NCBI GenBank assembly: GCA_040882465.1
Contig: JBBEBG010000013.1
Coordinates: 1 to 34,725, forward strand
DNA length: 34,725 nt
Direction of reading: 5' to 3'
Origin: Gemmatimonadota bacterium
GTDB lineage: Bacteria; Gemmatimonadota; Gemmatimonadetes; Longimicrobiales; Gaopeijiaceae
The number at the start of each line of letters is the position of its first letter. Positions within the stretch are counted from its first letter, which is position 1. A program made the translations under genes and the position numbers. Of the stretch, positions 8,522 through 18,100 are shown in pieces. Below the pieces are notes generated by a model. It was not told the origin of the DNA. It searched no databases and saw only the letters and a program-made list of their open reading frames with translations.

Positions 8522-9648
8522 ACCGCCTTCTCGGATTCCGGGGCTGGTCCCTTCTCGTGGCCCCTCTCGCCGTCGTGGCGCCGCTCCCTCTCGCCGCACA
8601 GTTCACCCTCCGCGACTTCGTCGTGAGTGCGGGGGCATCCGCCGAGGGGTACCAGGGAAATTTCCCGGCGATCAGCGTGCCGATCACCGATTCGACGGAG
8701 GTGGTCTCTGCCTTTACCGGCGAGCTCGCCCTTCGAACCGAAGCGGACGTGCAGACGGCGACGAACGGCGCCTTTTTCTTCACCTTCGACGGTGGCGTGC
8801 GCCAGTTCGCCACGACGGGCTTCGAGCAGGCCGATTATTCACCCAGGGAATGGGTGGGGACCCTCGACCTCGGGTACGCGCGGGGGATCGGGACCGGGGG
8901 CTCGATCGCCGTGCAGACACGCCTTCGTGGACGGGAGATCCAGGATCGGCCGCCCATGCCCCTCTATCTCCAGCCCGGATACAGAAGCGGAGAGGCCTCG
9001 ATAACGGCGAGTTTCCCGGGTCCGGGGGAAGTGCTCTACGACTTCCGGGTCGCGGCCTCGAAGAGCGATTTCCTCGCCCCGGCTTTCGCACCGCAGATTC
9101 GCCTCCTCGATCGCGAGGCGTTGCTCGTCGAGGCGGGCGCGCTCATCACGAGCGGCCCCTCGACGCTCCGCCTCTTCGCGGGGGTCGAGGGAAGTCGCTA
9201 CCCGCAGCAAAACACCTTTGCGCCGGAAGACCCGTTCCGCCGGGATCGGACCTATCAGGGCGGAGTCACCTGGACCCGGCAGACCTCCTCCCTCCTCCAG
9301 CTCGCGCTCGACGTGCGGGCGAACAGGTCGAATTCGCTTCGCCCGGAGTACGACGCCTTCACCTTCAGCGGCCTCTTCGCGACGTCGCTGCCGAGAGACC
9401 TCTCGCTCTCCGTGTACGGGGCCATCTCGACGAAGTCGTATCTGCACCCTTCGGAATTCGCGCGGCTCCTCCCGGGCGAAGAGGCCGATAACGCGACCCT
9501 CGCCTATGTCGCGGTCTCGCGTGCGTTATCCTCGAGGCTCGATGGGACGGTTCGAGTCGGATGGACCCGGGCCGAGACGGATGTGGGTGACGCTTATTTC
9601 GAGCGTTTCGGGGGCTCTTTCATCGTTCGGTTTCGCCCCGAGTTCTGA
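8518..9648 (+). CDS. Predicted outer-membrane beta-barrel protein
   Basis: The 376-aa protein has a signal peptide (LLVAPLAVVAPLPLAA, probable cleavage before QFTLRDF). The mature sequence alternates polar and hydrophobic residues with many Gly, Thr, Ser and aromatic residues, as in transmembrane beta strands. It ends in FIVRFRPEF, with the C-terminal Phe typical of substrates of the BAM assembly machine. No specific family is recognised. The start is GTG 8518, overlapping the upstream gene by 4 nt. It is the last gene of the kinase-regulator-exported-protein unit, so it may be the effector or sensed component of that signalling system. Confidence 0.75.
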   Translation: MNRLLGFRGWSLLVAPLAVVAPLPLAAQFTLRDFVVSAGASAEGYQGNFPAISVPITDSTEVVSAFTGELALRTEADVQTATNGAFFFTFDGGVRQFATTGFEQADYSPREWVGTLDLGYARGIGTGGSIAVQTRLRGREIQDRPPMPLYLQPGYRSGEASITASFPGPGEVLYDFRVAASKSDFLAPAFAPQIRLLDREALLVEAGALITSGPSTLRLFAGVEGSRYPQQNTFAPEDPFRRDRTYQGGVTWTRQTSSLLQLALDVRANRSNSLRPEYDAFTFSGLFATSLPRDLSLSVYGAISTKSYLHPSEFARLLPGEEADNATLAYVAVSRALSSRLDGTVRVGWTRAETDVGDAYFERFGGSFIVRFRPEF

Positions 9649-9693
9649 TCGGCCAGGGGGCGGGGCACCCACCGCGTCCGCTTCGCAACGCAG

Positions 9694-10506
9694 TCAGGTG
9701 CGGTGCGGAAAAAGAAGCGCCCAGGCGAGGTAGCGCCCGTGGTGGGAGAGGGAAACGTCGAGGTCGGGGCGATCTTCCCCGGCAATCCGGATGCGCGGGG
9801 GCGTCCGCCCGGGCCGGTCGCGCGAGGTGAGAATTTCGACGGACTGGTCTGCGGGGTCCTCCGCTCCGGGCGCCCCGCGCGATGCGATCGCTGTCCTGAG
9901 CCGCTCCCGTACGAGCAATCGAACCCGCGCCGACGGAATGGAGTGGACGCCTTGCCACTCGACCTCGGAAAAGCGTCCGCGAAAGCTGTCGAGGGCCTCT
10001 TCCGCATCTCCCTCCGGCATCGTTTCGACGCCGACCTCGAAAAAGCCCGGAGGCGGACTTTCCTTTGCCGGACTCCAGCCGACCACATGCAGGAAGTTCC
10101 CGTCGGAGGTCCCCTCGACGCGCACCTCTCCGTTGCTCCCCGGACCCAGGACGGTCCCCTCGATGTGGACCCCGGCCGAGGATTTGCCGCCCGCTGGGGT
10201 GAACCCTCCCGGGGGGGCCTCGATGGTGAGGGAGCATTCCAGAGTTGCCGGCGCAAAAACCGAGGCGCCTTCGCTTTTCGCGCCGACCTTGAAGGCCGTT
10301 TCCTTCGCCGCCCAGAGCGCCCAGAGGCGCACCGGCCAGAGCGCATCGGTCCCCGAGTCCAGCCAGGCGTGCTCCTTCTCGGACAGGATGCGCGAGAGGA
10401 GGCGGTCTCCCGGGGAGCGCCCCTGACATGCGGGGTGCGCGAGGTCCACGACGTCGTTGCCCACGCGGGGGAGGGGGTAGGGACGGCTTTTTCGCATCCT
10501 GGGCAC
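9694..10506 (-). CDS. 4'-phosphopantetheinyl transferase superfamily protein
   Basis: The 270-aa protein carries the superfamily signatures in order: VGNDVVDL near the N-terminus (metal-binding Asp), WAAKETAFK at about residues 65-73 (the WxxKEAxxK motif with catalytic Glu/Lys), and a distal SLSHHGRYLAWA segment. These enzymes move the 4'-phosphopantetheine arm from CoA to a Ser of a carrier protein. A long insert between WAAKETAFK and SLSHHG (about 150 residues) makes it larger than AcpS and closer to Sfp-like or Bacteroidota-type members. No polyketide or peptide synthetase gene is in the window. It is convergent with the barrel gene. The start is ATG 10506; a nearby internal ATG (MRKSRPY) is possible. 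Confidence 0.82.
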   Translation of the reverse strand: MPRMRKSRPYPLPRVGNDVVDLAHPACQGRSPGDRLLSRILSEKEHAWLDSGTDALWPVRLWALWAAKETAFKVGAKSEGASVFAPATLECSLTIEAPPGGFTPAGGKSSAGVHIEGTVLGPGSNGEVRVEGTSDGNFLHVVGWSPAKESPPPGFFEVGVETMPEGDAEEALDSFRGRFSEVEWQGVHSIPSARVRLLVRERLRTAIASRGAPGAEDPADQSVEILTSRDRPGRTPPRIRIAGEDRPDLDVSLSHHGRYLAWALLFPHRT

Positions 10507-10686
10507 CGTCGGGGGAATGCGGACTCATTATCAACAAGCCGGCTCTCCGAGGGAGCCGCGGAAGGCGGCGGCCGTGGCCCGCCTCTGCGTTGAGGCACCC
10601 TCCACACCCTCCAGCGTTCCCCCCGCGCGCCGGGATCCCGACCGGCGGGAAACCCCGGCGTGCGCAGGGCCGCGTCCTTCTCTGAT

Positions 10687-11262
10687 TCGGTCTGGCCGGC
10701 GCCCTCCTCGGCGCCCCTATAACGCTCGCCGGCCAGCTCCCCGGGGGCGGAGGACAAACCCGCGGCCGGATCGCCGGGCGTGTCGTGAACGCAACGACCG
10801 GCGAGCCCATCGTCACGGCCCAGGTCCGCGTCCGCGACACCGGCCGGGTTGATCTGACGCACCAGGACGGGACCTTCCACCTGGAAAACCTTCCCCGGGC
10901 GAACACACTCGACTTTTCCGCCCTGGCCCTTCAGGGTATCTCGATGCAATCGTTCGGTCCGGCTCCCGCCCAGCCCATCGTCCGAGGGATGGGTGGCGAC
11001 CGGGTGCTCGTCCTGGAGGACGGTCAGCGCACAGGCGACCTCTCGACGAGCGGGGCGGACCATGCCGTCGGGATTGATCCGATCTCGTCTGAGCGGATCG
11101 CGGTCGTCCGCGGCCCGGCCGGCCTCCTCTATGGGAGCAACGCGCTCGGGGGGGGGCATCAATGTGATCCGCGAAGAGATCCCCCGCTCGAGGCCCGAAG
11201 GGGTCACCGGGGTCGTGGGTCTATCGGCTGCTTCGGTGAACAATCTCCTCGACACGACCTGG
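10687..11262 (+). pseudogene. TonB-dependent receptor remnant (N-terminal domain and plug only)
   Basis: From about 10,687 one frame reads a signal-peptide-like stretch (LAGALLGAPITLAG). A carboxypeptidase-like regulatory domain follows (GRVVNATTGEPIVTAQVRV, then TFHLENLP), and then a TonB plug (PIVRGMGGDRVLVLEDGQRTGD, ERIAVVRGPAGLLYGSNALGGG). At a run of nine G (11,148-11,156) the homology moves to another frame and continues as INVIREEIPRSRPEGVTGVVGLSAASVNN, so one extra G breaks the gene. Homology then stops: the whole 22-strand barrel is missing, and no good start codon precedes the signal-like stretch. The gene cannot make a receptor. The second frame stays open into the next gene without a stop, which can mislead gene callers. 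Confidence 0.82.
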
Positions 11263-11493
11263 CGGGAGCACCTTTCGCGGGCCAAGGAAGTGGCGCCGGA
11301 GCCCGGACGAAACGCGCAAATCTTGTATCGGGTTGCCTCTTTAAAATGGGGGACGATTGGGGGGCGTTTGGGCCTCCTCGCCGGTCTCCACCTGTTGACC
11401 GCGGCGATTCTAGCGCGTATCTCGTCTGCGGTAGGGGGGCACCGTTCCCTTCCGGGGACGGCGGTCACCCCTCCCGGTCGCGGGAGGCGGCCC

Positions 11494-12771
11494 ATGAGAA
11501 CTCTCGCTCGCTCCGCCCTTCTCGTCCCCCTTTCCCTTCTCGCTCTCGCGGGCTGCGAGGGAAGTGCCACGGATCCCGTGGCCGAGGCCGCGGCTTCCGC
11601 GATTTCCGGAGACAGGGCGCTTGGCGCCGCGGCTTTCCAGAACGACTGCGCCTCCTGCCACTCGGCAAGAGACGGATTCGATCTTGCCCTCTTTTCGTTC
11701 ACGGACACGACGATCGTGCGGCGGGCGCTGGCCCATGTGGACCTTCCTACGGCGCGCGACATCGTGGCCCACGTCCGCTCGATTCACGTCACACCCGCGG
11801 CGGAGGATTCCCGCCCCTTCCAGCCCGGCGGACAGGTTCTCGCTAACGACCGTGACTTCGCCATCGGTGTCTTCGGAGCGGACGGGTGGCCGGCCCATCT
11901 CACGACGGCGGACCTGCGTCGCGTGGACCCGAGGCGCACGGCGGTCGCCGTGGAATTCCCGATCTGGTCGCTCGAGGGAGATAACCGCGACTGGATGCCC
12001 GTCGTCGGTCTACCCCCCGGAATCTTGGAGTATCGGGACGGTCGGGCGGCACGTGCCCTCGCGGCGTATTACCGCGTTCCCACCACCCAGGCCCTCATCG
12101 CCGCGGTCGGGGCGATCGGCGCCGCCGACCGGGACCCCGCGAATCCCGATGCTCCGTGCGTGATGGAGCCGATCGACCGGCTTCGCCCCGAGGACTGCTT
12201 CGAGGCCCGCCGCTGGGCCGCCTCGCTCGGCGCCCAACATATGCTTCGGCTCGGGAGCGACATGCCCGTGCATCGCTTCGTCCACGGCCTCTGGTGGGAT
12301 ATCGGGAATGTCTCCCGCCGCACGGTGACGACCGAGGCGGTCCGCGGCCGCATATCGAACGGGGTGGACAACTGGGTGTCCTGGATGTGGGTCGGATGGA
12401 CCTTCGATCCTGCCGCGCACGCGAGCGTTTACCTCGCGAACGGTCTCAGCCGCAAAGGACTCTGGCGTCACGCCACTTTTCACATCCTGCGCGCCCAGGT
12501 GGCACGGGCTCCCGGTTCCGTGGCCGTTTATCACGATCTGCGAAATGTCCCGCGATTCGCGCCGGACGGGTGGCTCAAGAACGCGATGGTTTTTGGCTTC
12601 CGGCACCTTCTGGAGAGGCTGGACGCCGGGGAAGTCCAGGTGGGCGAGCGTCGCGACGAGGCGCTCGTCGAGGTGGAGCTCGCCCTTCGCGATGCCTCCC
12701 GCCGGCTTTCCGGGCCGGACGCCCAGGTCCTGCGAGACCTTCGCGACCAGGTGGTGGCGCGGCTCGACTGA
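11494..12771 (+). CDS. Cytochrome-c-like lipoprotein
   Basis: The 425-aa protein has a lipoprotein signal (LLALAGC, lipidated Cys21) followed by one haem c-binding motif CASCH at residues 52-56, within the context GAAAFQNDCASCHSARDGFDL. It should be anchored in the membrane facing the periplasm, with one covalently bound haem. The remaining 350 or so residues are rich in Trp, Arg and His (VSWMWVGWTFD, WRHATFH) and match no family I know. The start is ATG 11494, preceded by a good GGGAGG ribosome site. The same frame is open far upstream, but that part is the receptor remnant and not this gene. It probably has an electron-transfer or redox-enzyme role; the partner is unknown. Confidence 0.78.
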   Translation: MRTLARSALLVPLSLLALAGCEGSATDPVAEAAASAISGDRALGAAAFQNDCASCHSARDGFDLALFSFTDTTIVRRALAHVDLPTARDIVAHVRSIHVTPAAEDSRPFQPGGQVLANDRDFAIGVFGADGWPAHLTTADLRRVDPRRTAVAVEFPIWSLEGDNRDWMPVVGLPPGILEYRDGRAARALAAYYRVPTTQALIAAVGAIGAADRDPANPDAPCVMEPIDRLRPEDCFEARRWAASLGAQHMLRLGSDMPVHRFVHGLWWDIGNVSRRTVTTEAVRGRISNGVDNWVSWMWVGWTFDPAAHASVYLANGLSRKGLWRHATFHILRAQVARAPGSVAVYHDLRNVPRFAPDGWLKNAMVFGFRHLLERLDAGEVQVGERRDEALVEVELALRDASRRLSGPDAQVLRDLRDQVVARLD

Positions 12772-12789
12772 AGCGGGGCGAGCTCTCCA

Positions 12790-13197
12790 TCACCCACCCA
12801 GCGAAGCCCGAGCGCCCTCCGGTACCCGCATGGGGCGCCCGTTCTCGCCGATCCAGACGAGGACGACGCGCGCGGTGAGTGCGGGCTCGGCCCCCTCGCC
12901 CTCGGCCTCCCTCCGGATTTCATGGCGGATCACCATGGAAACCTTTCGAAACTCATCCACCCAGGTCCGGATTCGCAGAACGTCGCCCTGGAAACATTGT
13001 TTCTTGTAGTCCACTTCGACGCGGACGACGTAAATTCCCCACCCGCGCCCCAGCACTTCCGTGTGCGGAAATCCTCCGGCCTCCATGGCATCGTACCGCG
13101 CCTGCTCGAGGTAACTCAGGTACACGGCGTGGTTCACGTGACCAAGGGCGTCGAGTTCGTAGCTGCGCACGCGGAGGGTGTCGTCGAACGTCCGCAT
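12790..13197 (-). CDS. Acyl-CoA thioesterase, YbgC/FcbC hotdog family
   Basis: Read from ATG 13197, the 135-aa protein starts MRTFDDTLRVRSYELDALGHVNHAVYLSYLEQAR. That is the hotdog-fold active-site segment with the conserved Asp before GHVNHAVY, as in YbgC and 4-hydroxybenzoyl-CoA thioesterases. Later strands (GIYVVRVEVDYKKQCFQGDVLRIRTWV) also fit. These enzymes hydrolyse acyl-CoA or acyl-ACP thioesters, usually as tetramers. The frame extends upstream to 13344, but homologues start at the ATG used here, which has a GGAG ribosome site. It ends 18 bp from the convergent cytochrome-like gene. Confidence 0.88.
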   Translation of the reverse strand: MRTFDDTLRVRSYELDALGHVNHAVYLSYLEQARYDAMEAGGFPHTEVLGRGWGIYVVRVEVDYKKQCFQGDVLRIRTWVDEFRKVSMVIRHEIRREAEGEGAEPALTARVVLVWIGENGRPMRVPEGARASLGG

Positions 13198-13276
13198 CAG
13201 TTCGTCTCCGAGGAGAAGTTGAGGAGATTTGAGTGTAGCAGTCTGAAGGGACGGCCGGAACTTTTTTTGGGTGGAT

Positions 13277-13314
13277 TCTGTCCGTCTGGACAGAGACCGC
13301 CGTGCGCCTATAGT
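13277..13314 (+). promoter_or_regulatory. Predicted promoter with overlapping inverted repeat, upstream of the response regulator
   Basis: A -35-like TGGACA (13287-13292) and a -10-like TATAGT (13309-13314) are 16 nt apart. A perfect 7-bp inverted repeat, TCTGTCC-gtct-GGACAGA (13277-13294), overlaps the -35 box, as an operator would. Transcription would read into the response regulator starting at 13405, with a leader of about 85 nt. Found by eye; not confirmed. Confidence 0.45.
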
Positions 13315-13404
13315 TGGTTCGTCCCATGCGACCGGGGGCGCCAACCGCAGGGCGCGCTAGTCCCCGGTTACTTCAATCGCGCTCTTAACTCGAATCGAGC
13401 TTCA

Positions 13405-13791
13405 GTGAGCGACAGTCCGGAAAGTAGTGGGACCGTTTTGATCGTGGAGGACGACGACGCGGTGCGCGCCGTCATCCGGCGGGCCCTGACGCGCTTCGGC
13501 TACACGATCCTGGCTGCGTCCGGTGGCGAAGAAGCGCTCCGTATCGCAAGCGAGCACGCGGGAAAGATAGACCTCCTCCTCACCGACGTGATGATGCCGG
13601 GGATGAACGGGGTGGACGTCGCGGCCCGAGTCTCTGAGCTTTCGCCCGGGATCCGCGTGTTCTACATGTCCGGGTATGCGGACCGGGAGTTGATGGGGAA
13701 GGGGCTCCTCGATGCGGACACCCATTTCCTCCAAAAGCCCTTCACGCCCCAGGAACTTGGGGGACGGGTGAAGGAAATCCTGGCCCGCTGA
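13405..13791 (+). CDS. Single-domain response regulator (CheY-like receiver)
   Basis: Read from GTG 13405, this 128-aa protein is a lone receiver domain. It has VLIVEDDDAVRAVI with the acidic pocket, phosphoacceptor Asp61 in LLLTDVMMPGMNG, the Thr/Ser switch position in VFYMSGYAD, and Lys in FLQKPFTPQEL. There is no output domain, so it probably acts in a phosphorelay or by protein contact. The frame is open much further upstream, but that part is antisense to the thioesterase gene. No clear ribosome site is visible at this start. It converges on the hybrid kinase gene, whose own receiver domain is very similar in style, so the two probably work together. Confidence 0.85.
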   Translation: MSDSPESSGTVLIVEDDDAVRAVIRRALTRFGYTILAASGGEEALRIASEHAGKIDLLLTDVMMPGMNGVDVAARVSELSPGIRVFYMSGYADRELMGKGLLDADTHFLQKPFTPQELGGRVKEILAR

Positions 13792-13824
13792 CGCGCCGCC
13801 CGCCCTCCGAAGCGACGCGGTCCC

Positions 13825-16386
13825 TCACTTTCCCAGGACTTCGTTGAGGATCCCCGACAGCTCCTCCGGGGAAAACGGCTTTCGAAGGAAGGCCGCCGCA
13901 TCGTAGCGCGCTTCCCGCGACAGCTCCTCTTCCGAAAAGCCCGAGATGAGGATGACGGGGTGCGGGTGGCCCCGTTCCTTGAGCACCCGTACGAGCTCGG
14001 AGCCGCTCATCTCCGGCATGACGACGTCACTGATGATGAGGTCAACCGCGGAGGGATCGGCCTCCACGAGCTCCAGGGCCTCCCGACCGTTTCCCGCGCG
14101 CAAGACGACGTGCCCGGCCCGCTCGAGGACGAGCGTCACGATGCCGCCGACGCCGGGATCATCTTCGACGACCAGAATGCGGGCGCGCTCCGCCGCACCG
14201 CTCCGGAGTCTCGAACCGCGGCCTTCGCTCTCGTCCGCCGCTCCGGCAACCGACGGAAAGATGAGGCGGAAGGTCGAGCCTTTCCCGACTTCGCTCTCGA
14301 CAGCCACGAATCCCCGGCTCTGTTTCATCATTCCGTAAACCATCGAAAGACCCAGCCCCGTCCCCTGTCCCTCCGGCTTCGTCGTAAAAAAGGGTTCGAA
14401 GATCCGATCCAGAATCTCGGGAGGGATCCCCGTGCCCGTGTCTTCGACACTCAGGACGGCGTAACGCCCGGGCGCCATTTCCCATGGCATGGCCGCCGCG
14501 TCTTGCCGCGTGAACTCCCGCGTCTCCACGCGAAAAGTGAGGGATCCCTTCCCGGGGATCGCGTCGCGCGCGTTGATCGAAAGGTTGAGGAGGACCTGCT
14601 GGAGCTGAATCGGATCCACGCGCACGAAGGTCCCAGCCTCCGGGGTCACGAAACGGAGCGCGACTCGGGTCGGGATGAGGGGTCGGAGGAGTCCCTCCAT
14701 GTCGGTGGCCGTTGCCGAGAGGTCCACGATCCGCTCCTGCAGGACCTGGCTGCGGCTGAAGGCGAGGAGCCGGCTGGTCAGGCTTGCCGCGCGCTGGGAG
14801 GCCGAGATGATCTGACCGATGTCCTCCCGGAGCGGGGAATCCACCGGGAGGTCGTCCAAGAGGAGACGGGCGCGGCCCAAAATCACGGTCAGCACGTTGT
14901 TGAAGTCGTGCGCGATTCCGCCCGCGAGTCGCCCCACCGCCTCCATCTTCTGCGCCCCACGGATCCGCCGGTCGAGCTCCCTCCGCTCCGTGGTGTCGGA
15001 AGAGATCCCGATCACCCCCCTGAACCGTCCCTCCTCGTCGAAGATCGGGGAGTCGGTGATTGAGGCGTGGAAGAGCGAGCCATCCTTCCGTCGGACCTCG
15101 AATTCGCCGCTCCAGGACTCGCGGCTCTTGAGAATCTCGAGGATTCGCGCGGCGTCCGGGGCGTTTTCCCCGAAGGGCTTGATCTCGCGGATGGAGCGAC
15201 CGATCACCTCCTCGTTGGCCCATCCATAAAGCTCTTCGGCGGCGGCATTCCAATAGAGGATCCGCCCCCCTTCGTCCGTGGCGATCACCGCCTGGCCGAC
15301 CGCCTCGAGGAGACTCGCCTGGAATCGGATCCGTTCCTGGGCCCCCCGACGCTCTGTGATGTCACGCGCGCCGCCCACCATTCGGACCGGATTACCTTCC
15401 TCGTCCCGCACGACAAATCCACGGTCCAGGAATCGCGCATAGGTTCCGTTCCCGAGCTGGAACCCATACTCGGCCTCCCAGTCGCTACCCCCGCCGTCTA
15501 TCACTTCCTGGATCCCGCGCAACACCCGGTCGCGGTCCTCGGGGTGGATCCTCTCGGACCACGATTCGAGATCGGGGCGCAGATTGGCGATCTCGAGGTC
15601 GGGGGTCGCGTGGATACCGACTCCCCACCAATAAACGCCGGCTTGAAGGTCCCAATCCCAGAGGGCATCGGCGGTCACGCGGGCGATGTTCCGGAATCGC
15701 TCCTCGCTCTCTCGAATCTTGGCTTCGACCAGGTGTCGTTCGGTGATGTCACGGAAAAAGACGGCGATCCCCCCGGTCGTCCGGGAAAGTCGGACGCTTA
15801 GCCAACCCTCGCCCGAAGGGTGGAGGGCCTCGAACGCGGCGGTTTCCCCCTGGTCCATCGTCCTCCGGCAGGCGTCCTCGGCGGGCGTTCCGACGAGGTC
15901 GGGAAAGACCTCCCAAACGACCTTTCCCTCGAGGTCGTGTTTCGAGAGGCCCAGAATCCGCTCCGCCTCGGCGTTCAGGTAATCGAAGCGCCAGGACTTG
16001 TCGAGCATGAAGACGCCGTCCCCGATTCCGTCCATCGTCCGGCGGAACCAGGCCCGGAGCGAAGGGAGATCCGGCTCGCCGGCGAACCCGCCGCTCGCAT
16101 CCTGCGCGACGGACAGGCGCGCACGGGACCCGCCAAAGGTGATCTCCCGAGTCGCGATCTCGCGGGAGTGCATCCGATCCCGCTCGGCGGCTTCGATCTC
16201 AGGAAGGGTAGTCGTGAGGAGGTCGCCCCAGGGGCGTCCCAGGAACTCCTCCGCGGCCCGATTCACGGCGAGGATGCGCCCCGACACGGGGTCATGCACC
16301 CACATCGCCTGAGGGTGGGCCTCGAAGATCTCCCGGAACCCGGGTTCCCCGGGCTCGCGAGAGGAGGATTCGGACGGTCGGGGCAT
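13825..16386 (-). CDS. PAS-rich hybrid histidine kinase with C-terminal receiver
   Basis: The 853-aa protein has no membrane helix. About four PAS domains come first: near 15-110 ([22 protein letters not shown]), 115-230 ([21 protein letters not shown]), 235-350 (PAS_3/PAC type) and 355-480 ([23 protein letters not shown]). HisKA follows, with His493 in [12 protein letters not shown]. The HATPase domain has [19 protein letters not shown] and [11 protein letters not shown]. The C-terminal receiver has phosphoacceptor Asp787 in [12 protein letters not shown]. It should be a cytoplasmic sensor, perhaps of redox, light or ligand through the PAS domains, relaying phosphate His to Asp and on to the neighbouring lone receiver. 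The start is ATG 16386, where the first PAS begins soon after. Confidence 0.93.
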   Translation of the reverse strand: MPRPSESSSREPGEPGFREIFEAHPQAMWVHDPVSGRILAVNRAAEEFLGRPWGDLLTTTLPEIEAAERDRMHSREIATREITFGGSRARLSVAQDASGGFAGEPDLPSLRAWFRRTMDGIGDGVFMLDKSWRFDYLNAEAERILGLSKHDLEGKVVWEVFPDLVGTPAEDACRRTMDQGETAAFEALHPSGEGWLSVRLSRTTGGIAVFFRDITERHLVEAKIRESEERFRNIARVTADALWDWDLQAGVYWWGVGIHATPDLEIANLRPDLESWSERIHPEDRDRVLRGIQEVIDGGGSDWEAEYGFQLGNGTYARFLDRGFVVRDEEGNPVRMVGGARDITERRGAQERIRFQASLLEAVGQAVIATDEGGRILYWNAAAEELYGWANEEVIGRSIREIKPFGENAPDAARILEILKSRESWSGEFEVRRKDGSLFHASITDSPIFDEEGRFRGVIGISSDTTERRELDRRIRGAQKMEAVGRLAGGIAHDFNNVLTVILGRARLLLDDLPVDSPLREDIGQIISASQRAASLTSRLLAFSRSQVLQERIVDLSATATDMEGLLRPLIPTRVALRFVTPEAGTFVRVDPIQLQQVLLNLSINARDAIPGKGSLTFRVETREFTRQDAAAMPWEMAPGRYAVLSVEDTGTGIPPEILDRIFEPFFTTKPEGQGTGLGLSMVYGMMKQSRGFVAVESEVGKGSTFRLIFPSVAGAADESEGRGSRLRSGAAERARILVVEDDPGVGGIVTLVLERAGHVVLRAGNGREALELVEADPSAVDLIISDVVMPEMSGSELVRVLKERGHPHPVILISGFSEEELSREARYDAAAFLRKPFSPEELSGILNEVLGK

Positions 16387-16593
16387 GACGAGCGGTTTCA
16401 GGCAGTGGTCCGAACGGTGGCGGCTCGGGAAGGGTGCAAGATGGCCCGCGTAGCGGGGCGGGGCAACGCGGTGGAGCCGAACCGGTCGCCCGACAAATGA
16501 ACTCCGCCGGAGGTCGAGCGTCCTTGTTCGTGCAAGGCGGCCTCGAAGGGCGCAGGGAAACCACCATTCGCAAATTCATGAGAGGGAGGGCGC

Positions 16594-18090
16594 GTGAGAA
16601 CCTCGATTCTGTTGATCGCACTGGCGGCGGCCTTGATCGAGCCGCTGGGGGCGCAGGTGACGGACTCCGCGCCGGGGCGGCGACAAGGGGCGGCCCGGAT
16701 GACCATGGAGTCCGCCGTAGTCGAAGCGTTTGGAGGCGTCGCGCTGGCTGCGGATGCCGGAGTCCTGATCGTGCCCGAAAGTCGCACGAAGGCGACTCGG
16801 CGGGTCATTTCCATTCCCTTCTATCGGCTTCGCTCGACCTCCGACACTCCCGCATCCCCGATTTTTCTCCTCCACGGTGGCCCAGGCGGATCCATGATCG
16901 ACGGGCTACAAGAGGAGGGCACCGTCGAGCACATCCTGTTTTACCGCGGGATCGCGGACGTCGTGATTTTCGACCAGCGGGGTGGGGGGCACGCGCTTCC
17001 CGAGCTGGCCTGCGACGAAACGTCGTTCATCCCGTCTCACGAGCCCGTGAACCTTGCCGCGATCGCCGCGGCCTTCCGGGAGACCTCGGCACGGTGCCGC
17101 GCGGACCTCGTGGCGGAGGGTGTGGATCTCGGCGCCTACAACACGATTGAGAACGCCGCGGATATGGATGCCCTGAGGTCCGCCCTCGGCTACGAGAGGG
17201 TGACGTTGATCGGAGGGAGCTACGGCACCCACCTCGCGCTGACCGTCATGCGCCTCTTCCCCGAAACCGTGGATCGGGTGGTTCTCCATGGCGTGGAAGG
17301 ACTCGATCACACGTGGGACAGCCCGGCCGGCCGCCTCGCGGTCCTGGAGCGCCACGCCGCCGCGGCCGAGGCCTCGGCGGAGATGGGATCCCGCATCCCC
17401 GCCGCCGGCCTCATCGCCGCGTTGAGGGGGGTGATCGAGCGCCTGGACTTGGAACCCGTCCGGGTCCCCGTCCCCGGCGCGCCCGACGGATCCTTCGAGA
17501 CAGTGGGCGGCGACCTGATCCGGTTCCTGGCCGGATACGAGGCGGGACAAAGGAATCGGCCGAACGCCTGGCCCGAGATGATCCTGGCGCTCTCCGAGGG
17601 GGACTATTCGTTTCCAGCGACGGTCGCGAGGGAGATCCGCGAGGAAGGCATCCAACCCGACGATCCTGTCCACTACACGATGGACTGCGCGTCGGGCATC
17701 AGCTCCGCCCGACGGGAGAGGCTCGCCGAGGAGGCTGGCGTGGATCTCCTAGGAGGGGTGAACTGGGAGTATGAGGAAATCTGCCCGGTGTGGGATGCAC
17801 CCGATCTCGGCGACGATTTTCGCTCTCCGCTGGAGTCGGCCATTCCGACGGTGATCGTTCACGGAACCTGGGACTACTCGACGCCGATCGAAAATGCGCG
17901 GGAGGTGGCCGCGACCCTCTCCAACTCCCAACTGGTGGAAGTCGTGACCGGGACCCATGGCGCCCTCTATAACGTCTTCGGACGGTGGCAGCCGATGAAG
18001 AGCTTGCTGGCAGCGTTTCTTCGCGGAGAAGAGGTCCGCTTTCCCGGCGAGGTTCAGCTGGAGGTCCAGTTCACGGCCCCGGAGGGATGA
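16594..18090 (+). CDS. Exported alpha/beta-hydrolase peptidase (proline iminopeptidase / TAP-like)
   Basis: The 498-aa protein starts with a signal peptide (ILLIALAAALIEPLGA before QVTDS). The oxyanion-hole motif is HGGPGGS at 94-100. The nucleophile elbow is GGSYGT with Ser209. The acid is Asp427 in HGTWDYSTP and the base His455 in GTHGALYN, giving a complete Ser-Asp-His triad. HGGPGG and the C-terminal arrangement are typical of proline iminopeptidases and tripeptidyl aminopeptidase-like enzymes, which remove N-terminal residues from peptides. A periplasmic location is inferred. The start is GTG 16594 behind a strong AGGGAGG site. Only 10 bp separate it from the ECF sigma gene, suggesting one transcript. 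Confidence 0.88.
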   Translation: MRTSILLIALAAALIEPLGAQVTDSAPGRRQGAARMTMESAVVEAFGGVALAADAGVLIVPESRTKATRRVISIPFYRLRSTSDTPASPIFLLHGGPGGSMIDGLQEEGTVEHILFYRGIADVVIFDQRGGGHALPELACDETSFIPSHEPVNLAAIAAAFRETSARCRADLVAEGVDLGAYNTIENAADMDALRSALGYERVTLIGGSYGTHLALTVMRLFPETVDRVVLHGVEGLDHTWDSPAGRLAVLERHAAAAEASAEMGSRIPAAGLIAALRGVIERLDLEPVRVPVPGAPDGSFETVGGDLIRFLAGYEAGQRNRPNAWPEMILALSEGDYSFPATVAREIREEGIQPDDPVHYTMDCASGISSARRERLAEEAGVDLLGGVNWEYEEICPVWDAPDLGDDFRSPLESAIPTVIVHGTWDYSTPIENAREVAATLSNSQLVEVVTGTHGALYNVFGRWQPMKSLLAAFLRGEEVRFPGEVQLEVQFTAPEG

Positions 18091-18100
18091 CGGCGAAATC

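Noticed and set aside
11148-11156. Phase-variable G9 tract controlling a TonB receptor
   Set aside because: The barrel domain is absent in every frame downstream, so slippage could not restore a working receptor.
10993-11493. Receptor plug fused in frame to the cytochrome-like protein
   Set aside because: The frame is open only by chance of composition; the lipoprotein has its own ribosome site and signal peptide at 11494, and the upstream part begins in the middle of a plug domain.
9594-11762. 722-codon minus-strand open frame
   Set aside because: It lies antisense to the cytochrome-like lipoprotein and receptor remnant, overlaps the phosphopantetheinyl transferase in another frame, and shows only Arg/Pro/Ser-rich sequence without domains; GC-rich shadow.
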